This document shows positions 56,636-64,000 of a DNA stretch of 64,000 nt, piece by piece (position 1 is the first letter of the stretch; the number at the start of each line of letters is the position of its first letter). The stretch comes from Oscillospiraceae bacterium (GTDB taxonomy: Bacteria > Bacillota > Clostridia > Oscillospirales > Oscillospiraceae). The notes below the pieces were generated by a model. That model saw nothing but the letters and a program-made list of their open reading frames with translations. It was not told the origin of the DNA and made no database searches. The translations under genes and the position numbers were made by a program. The stretch spans positions 62,001 to 126,000 of the forward strand of contig SVKQ01000021.1 of NCBI GenBank assembly GCA_015068325.1. The letters are read 5' to 3'.

Positions 56636-57468
56636 GCAGAGAACTGGCGCCATATCAGCAGGCGGAGCGCAGCATCTCCCGAAAATACCGCCGGGAGATC
56701 TGGAAGCCCTTTGTGGCCGCCGTGCAGCAATATGAGCTGATCCAGGCGGGCGACCGGGTCGCGGTGTGCATCTCTGGCGGCAAGGACTCCATGCTGATGG
56801 CCAAGCTGCTGCAGATGCTGCAGCGGATCAGCGATGTGCCATTTGATCTGGTCTACCTGGTGATGGACCCGGGTTACAACGCCGCCAACCGGCAGAAGAT
56901 CGAGGACAACGCCGCGCTACTCCATATCCCTGTCACGGTCTTTGAAACAGACATCTTTGAGGCCGCCAACAGCGCCGATCACTCCCCTTGTTACCTCTGC
57001 GCCAAGATGCGCCGGGGCCACCTGTATGCCAAAGCCCGGGAGCTGGGCTGCAACAAGATCGCCCTGGGCCACCACTTCAACGACGTGATCGAAACCACCG
57101 TGATGGGCATGTTTTACGGGGCGCAGCTGCAGGCCATGATCCCAAAGGTGCACAGTCAAAATTTTCCGGGCATGGAGCTGATCCGGCCCCTGTACCGCAT
57201 CCACGAGGAACACATCCTTGCTTGGAGACGGTACAATGGCCTGGAGTTCATCCAGTGTGCCTGCCGCTTCACCGAGAGCTATGCTGCGGGCACGGGAGAG
57301 TCCAAGCGGCAGGAGATCAAGGAGTTGCTGCGGCAGCTGCGGCGGAACAATCCTAACATCGAAAAGAATATCTTCCACAGTCTCCACACCGTCAGTCTGG
57401 ACACCTTCCCCGGCTACAAGTCGGAGGGGGTGGAGCACTCCTTTCTGGAGCGGTATAACCGGCTGTAG
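56632..57468 (+). CDS. TtcA-like PP-loop ATPase (tRNA 2-thiocytidine synthetase family)
   Basis: VAVCISGGKDSMLMAKLLQ; PCYLCAKMRRGHLYAKARELGCNKIALGHHFNDVIETT. Confidence 0.93.
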   Translation: MSRELAPYQQAERSISRKYRREIWKPFVAAVQQYELIQAGDRVAVCISGGKDSMLMAKLLQMLQRISDVPFDLVYLVMDPGYNAANRQKIEDNAALLHIPVTVFETDIFEAANSADHSPCYLCAKMRRGHLYAKARELGCNKIALGHHFNDVIETTVMGMFYGAQLQAMIPKVHSQNFPGMELIRPLYRIHEEHILAWRRYNGLEFIQCACRFTESYAAGTGESKRQEIKELLRQLRRNNPNIEKNIFHSLHTVSLDTFPGYKSEGVEHSFLERYNRL

Positions 57469-57478
57469 GGCTACGACA

Positions 57479-57517
57479 AAAGAGCGGGGAACGCTGTAAG
57501 CGTTCCCCGCTCTTTAT
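57479..57517. terminator. Bidirectional terminator
   Basis: AAAGAGCGGGGAACGCT-gta-AGCGTTCCCCGCTCTTT. Confidence 0.9.
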
Positions 57518-57531
57518 TTCCAGTAAGCTCT

Positions 57532-58455
57532 TTACAGTTCGTACAGCGTGACCATCAGTGGGATAGTGAGGATACACAGCAGGAGGCCCAGCGCGTTGAT
57601 GACGCTGGCATAGTGGGCCTCATCCTCCTTGAACAGCTGCGTCATCTGCACCACCGTGCTGGCCATGGGCGTACAGCAGCAGATAAAGCAGACCACCAGC
57701 GCGCCGGGATCCATCCCCAGCAGCACGTCCAGCCCTACCAGACGGAACAGCCCCAGCATCACCACCGGCATCAGCAGGAGCCGCAGGCCCAGCACCAACG
57801 GCAGACGGCGGTATTGGCGGACCTGCTCCAGCTGGATGTCGCCCAGCAAAACACCCGCCACCAGCATGGACAGCGGCGCTGTGAAGTTGCTCATGGTAGA
57901 GCACACGCCCGCCAGCACGGAAGGCAGACGCACCCCTGTGAAGAAGAACACCAGCGCCACCAAAAAGGCAATGACGTTGGGGTTGGTGATCACCTTCATC
58001 AGGTTGATGTGCCGCAGGCCCGACAGCTGGCTGGCGCCGTGGGACCACAGGAACACCCCCTGTACCGCGATGAACACACAGGAGTAGATCACATAGTCGG
58101 TCCCCAGCACTGCCATCACCAGCGGGATCACCAGGTTGCCGCAGTTGGGATAGATCACCGAGAGCCGTTCCAGCGGTGTGAGGTGCAGCCACCTGCGCAG
58201 CGCCACGGATATGGTCAGGAAGATCACATGGATCATGATCACCACGGCGAAGGTCAGCAGCAGACTGTAGATCGTATCCGGCGAATAGTCCTTCTGAAAG
58301 CCCATCAGGATCGCGCAGGGCACCGCCACATACAGACAGACCAGCGACAGGCCCCGGCTCTCCTCCTCGCGGATCGCCCCGATCCGCCGCATCGCAAAGC
58401 CGATCAGCAGCATGATGAGCATTTCCAGTATTTTCGGTATCAGCAGTTGGCTCAT
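57532..58455 (-). CDS. AEC (auxin efflux carrier) family transporter
   Basis: 10-TM-like; LSVIYPNCGNLVIPLVMAVLG; SNFTAPLSMLVAGVLLG. Confidence 0.92.
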   Translation of the reverse strand: MSQLLIPKILEMLIMLLIGFAMRRIGAIREEESRGLSLVCLYVAVPCAILMGFQKDYSPDTIYSLLLTFAVVIMIHVIFLTISVALRRWLHLTPLERLSVIYPNCGNLVIPLVMAVLGTDYVIYSCVFIAVQGVFLWSHGASQLSGLRHINLMKVITNPNVIAFLVALVFFFTGVRLPSVLAGVCSTMSNFTAPLSMLVAGVLLGDIQLEQVRQYRRLPLVLGLRLLLMPVVMLGLFRLVGLDVLLGMDPGALVVCFICCCTPMASTVVQMTQLFKEDEAHYASVINALGLLLCILTIPLMVTLYEL

Positions 58456-58620
58456 TCCAACACTCCCCTGTCTTCCCGTTCCACGCCCCGCTGCACAGTA
58501 CCGGGGTGTCATGCGCAGCGGCACGCCGTACTTACTATATCCCCGGCGCGGATCGCCCGCCATAGTTTTCGGCACAAAAAGCGGATTTGTTTTTATCTCA
58601 TGAGCACAAAAGATGTGTGC

Positions 58621-59337
58621 TCACTGTTGCTGCTCACTCCCGGGCAGAGAATAGCCGGTGGCCTCTTTGATGTGCTCTGTCATGAGGGCAGCCGCCAGGT
58701 CGCCATCGCGCCGCCGCAGCGCCTCATAAATGTTCAGGTGCATGTCATTGGCCCGGCCCACGGAATCCCGGTGCCGATAGAACGTCTCATAGGCAAAGGC
58801 CCGGATATTCTGCAGCACAGAGGAGAATATCATCGCCAGATACCGGTTGCCGCTGCCGTTGGCGATGATCATGTGAAACTCCATGTCGCACTCTACATAG
58901 CGGTCATAGTCCTCCGGCCCATGCAGATGCTCCGAAAGCTCGATCTGCTCATCCGCCTTCTCCCGCAGGGAATGGATGAAAGACTCCGCCGCGTTTTCAG
59001 CGAACAGCCGCGCCATATAGGACTCGATCAGGACGCGGACGTCCGTCAGCTGGCTCAGCAGCCCCTCCTCCATGATGTTGCGGGTGGAAGGAAACCGAAT
59101 CCACAAATCCGGATTGTCGCAGACGACCACGGTGCCCAGCTTCGGCCGCTGTATCACCGCACCCATGGCGCGCATGATCTGTATCCCCTCCCGCAGCGAC
59201 AGACGGCTGATTCCCAGCTGCCGGGCGTATTCGATCTCGTTGGGCAGCTTGTCGCCCTTCTTCAGCTTTCCTGTACGGATCCGTTTTTCAAAGTCATCCA
59301 CCACCAGATCCGCCACGCGCATCTTCTCGATCGCCAT
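58621..59337 (-). CDS. GntR family regulator, FadR subfamily (FCD domain)
   Basis: GDKLPNEIEYARQLGISRLSLREGIQIMRAMGAV; FCD ligand domain. Confidence 0.93.
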   Translation of the reverse strand: MAIEKMRVADLVVDDFEKRIRTGKLKKGDKLPNEIEYARQLGISRLSLREGIQIMRAMGAVIQRPKLGTVVVCDNPDLWIRFPSTRNIMEEGLLSQLTDVRVLIESYMARLFAENAAESFIHSLREKADEQIELSEHLHGPEDYDRYVECDMEFHMIIANGSGNRYLAMIFSSVLQNIRAFAYETFYRHRDSVGRANDMHLNIYEALRRRDGDLAAALMTEHIKEATGYSLPGSEQQQ

Positions 59338-59374
59338 ATCTGTTCAGCACCTCTTTCCGGGAGATAATGTCTTT

Positions 59375-59385
59375 TTGTCCGACAA
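59375..59385. promoter_or_regulatory. Candidate FadR-type GntR operator
   Basis: TTGTC-C-GACAA palindrome in regulator upstream region. Confidence 0.5.
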
Positions 59386-59550
59386 TTATACATTATATAT
59401 TACGCCGCATCCGGATGGATTGCAATCATAAATTCTTACAAAAATCAGCGATCTTTTCAGTTTTCTGTTGACATCCCAGTCGCTGCGGAGTATCATCATA
59501 TTAGTCATACAATATAACTATTTGGATACAAGTCAATTTGGAGGTGCAAC

Positions 59551-60594
59551 ATGAACAACGAGTATTTCTGGAGAGTGCGCCGGCAGACCGGCACCAATTT
59601 CTGGGTCAACAACGTAACCATTGAGCAGGCGCGGCTGGGGCTGGCGGCCGGCGCCGTGGGCAGCACGCAGAATCCTGCTTACCTGTCCAAGATTCTGGGT
59701 GTCTCCTCGGACGCTGCCGATGTAGACAAAATGCTGACCGAACTGGTAGCGCAGGAGAGCGACGACAGCGAGGTGCTTGCCAAGCTGCAGTGTGTGCAGA
59801 TCAACCGCATCGCTGAGGTCTTCCTGCCCCTCTATGAGCAGACCGGCGGTCGGGACGGCTACGTCAGCATCCAGGGCGATCCCTTCAAGGAGAACACCGA
59901 GGATATTCTCCGCTTTGCCCACATGGCGCGGGAGAAGTATCCCAACATCATCTGCAAGATCCCCATCGTGGAGGAGGCTCTCCCGGCTCTGCGGGTGCTG
60001 ATGAAGGAGCATGTGCCCATTCTGGGCACGGAGGTCATGAGCGTGGACCAGGCGCTGGTCCTGAACGATCTCTATGAAGAGGTCCTGGCTGAGGATCCCA
60101 ACCTCGCCCCCCTGTTCATGGCTCATATCTCCGGCATCTTCGACGAGCAGCTGCAGGCCGAAGTGAAGGATGGCCAGATCGACGTGAGCCGCGATGCCCT
60201 CTGGCAGGCCGGCGTAGCCGTGGCCAAGAAGACCAAGCAGCTGTTGGATGAGCGCCAGTCCCATATCCGCTTCATGGACGGCGGTGCCCGCGGTCTGCAT
60301 CACTTCACGGAGTTGGTGGGCTGCCGTGGCTACGTGACCATCAACTGGAAGGGCACGGCCGACAAGCTGATCGCCGAGGATCCCGTGGTCATCGACCGCT
60401 TCAACGCCCCTATCGCCCCCTCTGTAACGGATGAACTCATCGAAAAGGTCCCCAACTTCAGGCGGGCCTACCTGACCCACCAGCTCTCAATTGAGGAATT
60501 CGAGTCCTTCCCGCCGGTGGTGCGGTTCCGCAAGCAGTTTGAAAACGGCTGGCTGACCGGTCTGGAGTACATCCGCAACTTCCGCCAGAAGTAA
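59551..60594 (+). CDS. Transaldolase family protein
   Basis: FWVNNVTIEQARLGLAAGAVGSTQNPAYLSK; YVSIQGDP; ICKIPIVEEALPALRVL. Confidence 0.9.
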   Translation: MNNEYFWRVRRQTGTNFWVNNVTIEQARLGLAAGAVGSTQNPAYLSKILGVSSDAADVDKMLTELVAQESDDSEVLAKLQCVQINRIAEVFLPLYEQTGGRDGYVSIQGDPFKENTEDILRFAHMAREKYPNIICKIPIVEEALPALRVLMKEHVPILGTEVMSVDQALVLNDLYEEVLAEDPNLAPLFMAHISGIFDEQLQAEVKDGQIDVSRDALWQAGVAVAKKTKQLLDERQSHIRFMDGGARGLHHFTELVGCRGYVTINWKGTADKLIAEDPVVIDRFNAPIAPSVTDELIEKVPNFRRAYLTHQLSIEEFESFPPVVRFRKQFENGWLTGLEYIRNFRQK

Positions 60595-60648
60595 TTCTCT
60601 ACGGCACGCCTTCCCTGTCGGCGCAGGGAGGGCATGTCCGCGATCACA

Positions 60649-60696
60649 CAACCAGAAAGCAGAGCTGCCCATTCAGGTGGCTCTGCTTTCTGGTTC
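60649..60696. terminator. Bidirectional terminator
   Basis: AACCAGAAAGCAGAGC-N14-GCTCTGCTTTCTGGTT. Confidence 0.85.
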
Positions 60697-60708
60697 AGTT
60701 GGTTTTTC

Positions 60709-61011
60709 TTACGCGAACAGGCGATAGCGGACAGCCTTGGTCTCCAGCACGTAGTCGGGCTTGAAGCTTGCCAGCTTCTTCACGTTGTCGGTGAAGGGAT
60801 GCGCATCGGCAGCCTCGGAGCTGGCCCACTTTTCGATGAGCACCAGGGTGTCCTCTTCCTCCAGAGGGAGATAGAAATTGTAGCCCAGATTGCCCGGCTC
60901 CTGCCGCACACCGGCGGCCACGCCGGACTCGGTGACGGCCTTGAAGAAGGCCTCCGCCTTGCCAGGCAGCGTCTTATAGGTCACGATAATGGTCAACGCG
61001 GTAGAATCCAT
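60709..61011 (-). CDS. Antibiotic biosynthesis monooxygenase (ABM) domain protein
   Basis: IIVTYKTLPGKAEAFFKAVTESG..EPGNLGYNFYLPLEEEDTLVLIEKWAS. Confidence 0.92.
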   Translation of the reverse strand: MDSTALTIIVTYKTLPGKAEAFFKAVTESGVAAGVRQEPGNLGYNFYLPLEEEDTLVLIEKWASSEAADAHPFTDNVKKLASFKPDYVLETKAVRYRLFA

Positions 61012-61074
61012 GGTATAATCCTCCTTATATAAAGTGTTTATGTTTTTATTTGACAATGCTGTAAGAACACTTCG

Positions 61075-62448
61075 TCACCGGGTCAGCGGCGTGTGCTCCC
61101 ATCTGTGCCCCCGGTAGCGGATGACAAAGACGATGCTGCGGAAGAGAAAGTCCACCGCCCAGGCCAGCCAGACGCCGATCACGCCCGTTTGCAGCACCCC
61201 CACCAGTACATAACTCAACCCCACCCGGAACAGCCACATGGAGGCTATGCTGACCGCCATGGAAAACCGCGCGTCGCCGGCGGCGCGCATGCCGTTGTTC
61301 AGGGCGAAAGCGGTGGGCCAGAGCAGCATGGACGAGACCGTATGCACCAGCATGACCTGCGCGGCCAGCTGCGCCGTCTCCTGTGGAGCGTGATAGATCC
61401 GCGTGATGAGCGGAATCGCCAGGATCATGACCAGGCAGACCAGTCCCTGCACCCAATAGATGATGACGGACAGCCTGCGGATATAGTAGCGCGCCTGTGA
61501 AAAATCCCATGCGCCCACGCACTGGCTGACCACCGGTATCATACCGGAGTTGACAGCCACTCCCACCACCACGTGGAAGTTACCCACCGTGTTGCCGATG
61601 GCATTGGCCGTGATGGCCGCCAGCGGAAGCGTAGACACCAAGCTCAGCAGCAGGATCTTGCCCAGCTGGAACATGCTGTTCTCGATCCCATTGGGGACAC
61701 CGATAGACAGGATGCTGCGAATCATCCGTCCGTCGTAACGGTACTGGCGCAGAGGCGTAACCGTCAGCGGAAAGCGCGGCCGCAGGACCAGGCTGCAGAT
61801 GAGCGCTGCCGCCACGCCGCGGGAGACCAGTGTCGGGATGGCCACACCGATGACTCCCAGCCGCAGCCCGTAGATCAGCCAGGCGTTGCCGCCCACATTG
61901 ACGGCATTCATCAGCAGCGAGATACGCATAGGGGTCGTACTGTCGCCCAGCGTGCGAAACAGCGCCACCGCGCCATTGTACACCGCAATGAAAGGGATCG
62001 ACAGCATAACGATCCGATAATACGCAAAACAGTTTGCCAGCACGGCGGCATCCGTCCTACCGTAGATAAGACGCAGCAGCGGTCCCTGCGCCAGTTCCAG
62101 CAGCACAGTCAATCCGACGGAGAGCATCAGCAGAAACACCAGCAGCTGCCGGGCAGCCAGCCGGCTGTTTTTGCGGTCGCGGTGCCCCCAGTACTGGCCG
62201 ACGACCACTGCGCCGCCGGTAGCCAGGGCGGAAAAAGCATTCAGCAACAGCACGCTGATGGAATCCACCATGGAGACCGCGGAAACGGCCGCCCCACCTG
62301 CGCTGGATACCATCACTGAGTCCGCCAGACCCACCAGATAGGACAGCAGCTGCTCCGCGATGAGCGGCGCCAGCAGCGCCAGCAGTTGCCGGTCGGAAAA
62401 GCGAAGCTCCTCCGCCGGCAGTTTCGGAGCAGGTATCAGGCGCGGCAT
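61075..62448 (-). CDS. MATE family efflux transporter
   Basis: LLALLAPLIAEQLLSYLVGLADSVMVSSAGGAAVSAVSMVDSI; 12-TM MATE. Confidence 0.95.
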   Translation of the reverse strand: MPRLIPAPKLPAEELRFSDRQLLALLAPLIAEQLLSYLVGLADSVMVSSAGGAAVSAVSMVDSISVLLLNAFSALATGGAVVVGQYWGHRDRKNSRLAARQLLVFLLMLSVGLTVLLELAQGPLLRLIYGRTDAAVLANCFAYYRIVMLSIPFIAVYNGAVALFRTLGDSTTPMRISLLMNAVNVGGNAWLIYGLRLGVIGVAIPTLVSRGVAAALICSLVLRPRFPLTVTPLRQYRYDGRMIRSILSIGVPNGIENSMFQLGKILLLSLVSTLPLAAITANAIGNTVGNFHVVVGVAVNSGMIPVVSQCVGAWDFSQARYYIRRLSVIIYWVQGLVCLVMILAIPLITRIYHAPQETAQLAAQVMLVHTVSSMLLWPTAFALNNGMRAAGDARFSMAVSIASMWLFRVGLSYVLVGVLQTGVIGVWLAWAVDFLFRSIVFVIRYRGHRWEHTPLTR

Positions 62449-62762
62449 CACGGCTGCGGATCCAAAATCCAGATCACCAGCAGGATCGCCCATATAACCA
62501 GCACCACCACATCCTGTCCCAGCAACGTGCGGCGGTACTCCTCGAAGCCACCCTTGCGTATGGTGGCGATGGCGCCCACAGCGATCATACCCACCAGTGC
62601 GACGGTGGTGCCGATCTGGTGCAACAACTGATGGGACGACCAGTAGGATGTGACCAAGATCACAGCCGCCGCGATACCCAGCAGGATGTAGATCACCTTG
62701 GCCGGACCGGTGAATTTCCGCTTCAGCGGCGCCTGATAGAGAGAGTCGATCAGCCTTGACAT
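62448..62762 (-). CDS. Small membrane protein of unknown function
   Basis: Three predicted TMs; stop overlaps MATE start. Confidence 0.65.
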   Translation of the reverse strand: MSRLIDSLYQAPLKRKFTGPAKVIYILLGIAAAVILVTSYWSSHQLLHQIGTTVALVGMIAVGAIATIRKGGFEEYRRTLLGQDVVVLVIWAILLVIWILDPQP

Positions 62763-62837
62763 GGGTTTGCTCCTTTACAAGCAGAGCGGCATGAGAGGTG
62801 GAACGATCCACCCCTCATGCCGGCAGCAGAACGGGAA

Positions 62838-64000
62838 TCAGCCTCCGATGAGGCACAGGGTCACCCAAGGCACCATGGTGATGATGACCAAGGTGATGAA
62901 CAGCGGCACATAGAAGGGCAGCGCGCCCTTGAGCATCCGCTCAAAGCTCAGGCCGGCCACGCGGGAGGTAGCGTACAAGCACATGCCCACCGGCGGGGTC
63001 AGCAGGCCGCACATCAGGTTGAACACCATGATCAGGCCAAAGTGCACCGGGTTGACGCCGAAGGAGATGGCCGCCGGCGTCAGGATGGGCGCCATGATCA
63101 GGATGGCCGCGTTGGACTCCATGAAGCAGCCCACGAACAGCAGGAACACGTTGATCATCAGCAGGAACACATACTTGCTGCTGCTGACGCTCAGGAAGAA
63201 GTTTAGCACGATGGTGGGGATCTGGAACTTGGTCAGCATGAAGCCGTACAGCGTGGAGGCTGCCACCACCAGCATGATGGCGGCGGCTTCGCCGCAGACC
63301 TCCTTAAAGGTACGGACCAGATCCTTCAGTCCCACCTCGCGGTACACCAGGCACACCAGGATCATCGCGTACAGCGCGGCCACAGAGGCGGCCTCGGTGG
63401 CGGTGAAGACACCGGAGAGGATGCCGCCGATCAGGATGACCGGCGTCAGCAGGGACATGAACGCCTGGCCGAACAGCCGCAGCAGCTCGATCAGACCGGG
63501 CAGCTTACGGCGGGGATAGTGGCGGCGGAGAGAGATGACCGCCACCATGACGCCCAGGGCGATGGCGCACACCACACCGGGCACGATGCCGCCCACCAGC
63601 AGGTCAGAGATGGACACGCCGAACGCGCTGGTGGCGCAGCCGAACATGATCAGCGGGATCGAGGGGGGGATGATGGGACCGATGGTGGAAGACGCCGCTG
63701 TGATACCGGCGGCGAACTCCGTGTCAAAGCCATCATCCTTCATGGCGGCGATCTCAATGGTGCCCAGGCCCGCGGCATCCGCCACAGCGGAACCGCTCAT
63801 GCCGGCGAACACCACCGACGCCAGGATGTTCACCTGGCCCAGGCCGCCGGGGATCCAGCCCACCAGCGCGCCGCAAAAGTTGAAGATACGGCGGGTGATG
63901 CTGCCCACATTCATCAGCTTGCCGGCCAGCAGGAAGAAGGGAATGGCCAGCAGCGTAAAGCTGTTGACACCGGCCGCCATCTTCTGGGCCATGGTGCCCA
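62838..64000 (-). CDS. TRAP transporter large permease (DctM), N-terminus outside window
   Basis: VNSFTLLAIPFFLLAGKLMNVGSITRRIFNF; AGMSGSAVADAAGLGTIEI; GPIIPPSIPLIMFG. Confidence 0.95.
   Translation of the reverse strand, partial: GTMAQKMAAGVNSFTLLAIPFFLLAGKLMNVGSITRRIFNFCGALVGWIPGGLGQVNILASVVFAGMSGSAVADAAGLGTIEIAAMKDDGFDTEFAAGITAASSTIGPIIPPSIPLIMFGCATSAFGVSISDLLVGGIVPGVVCAIALGVMVAVISLRRHYPRRKLPGLIELLRLFGQAFMSLLTPVILIGGILSGVFTATEAASVAALYAMILVCLVYREVGLKDLVRTFKEVCGEAAAIMLVVAASTLYGFMLTKFQIPTIVLNFFLSVSSSKYVFLLMINVFLLFVGCFMESNAAILIMAPILTPAAISFGVNPVHFGLIMVFNLMCGLLTPPVGMCLYATSRVAGLSFERMLKGALPFYVPLFITLVIITMVPWVTLCLIGG

Noticed and set aside
57613-59367. 584-aa plus-strand ORF
   Set aside because: Antisense to AEC transporter and GntR genes; compositionally artefactual (HQR-rich).
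1-64000. tRNA/rRNA genes
   Set aside because: No cloverleaf with TTC-arm/acceptor pattern or rRNA segment recognised by eye; a tRNAscan-SE/barrnap run would be decisive.

Overview
GC-rich chromosomal segment that looks like a spore-forming, Oscillospiraceae-like Firmicute (alpha/beta SASP, Prp/L27 pair, DUF3793-flavodoxin). I made about 65 CDS calls. Left part (0-21 kb) is mostly housekeeping: tmcAL-like, obgE, rplU-prp-rpmA, mtnN-luxS, split chromate transporter, birA/bioY and a uracil permease. Middle part: maltodextrin ABC operon with malQ and LacI, then an AT-richer island (about 29.3-34.4 kb) holding a decayed TnpV, a YitT protein, a Na/Pi cotransporter plus SLC13-type permease, and a serine-recombinase remnant. 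Right part: a radical SAM/SPASM gene, a Zn/Cd P-type ATPase operon, an amide/BKACE catabolic module with a Liv-type ABC transporter, a molybdate/Moco cluster with XdhC and a TtcA-like protein, and a transaldolase/MATE/TRAP region. Most notable: (1) a likely yybP-ykoY (Mn2+) riboswitch plus terminator ahead of the Na/Pi cotransporter-SLC13 pair in the island; (2) a pyrBI-like leader peptide/terminator attenuator ahead of the uracil permease; (3) clear operators (BirA box, GntR/YtrA, ArsR, DtxR-like); (4) the ABC-amidase-PCC-BKACE module. No CRISPR, rRNA or tRNA was recognised. All calls come from reading the sequence; no database search was run.
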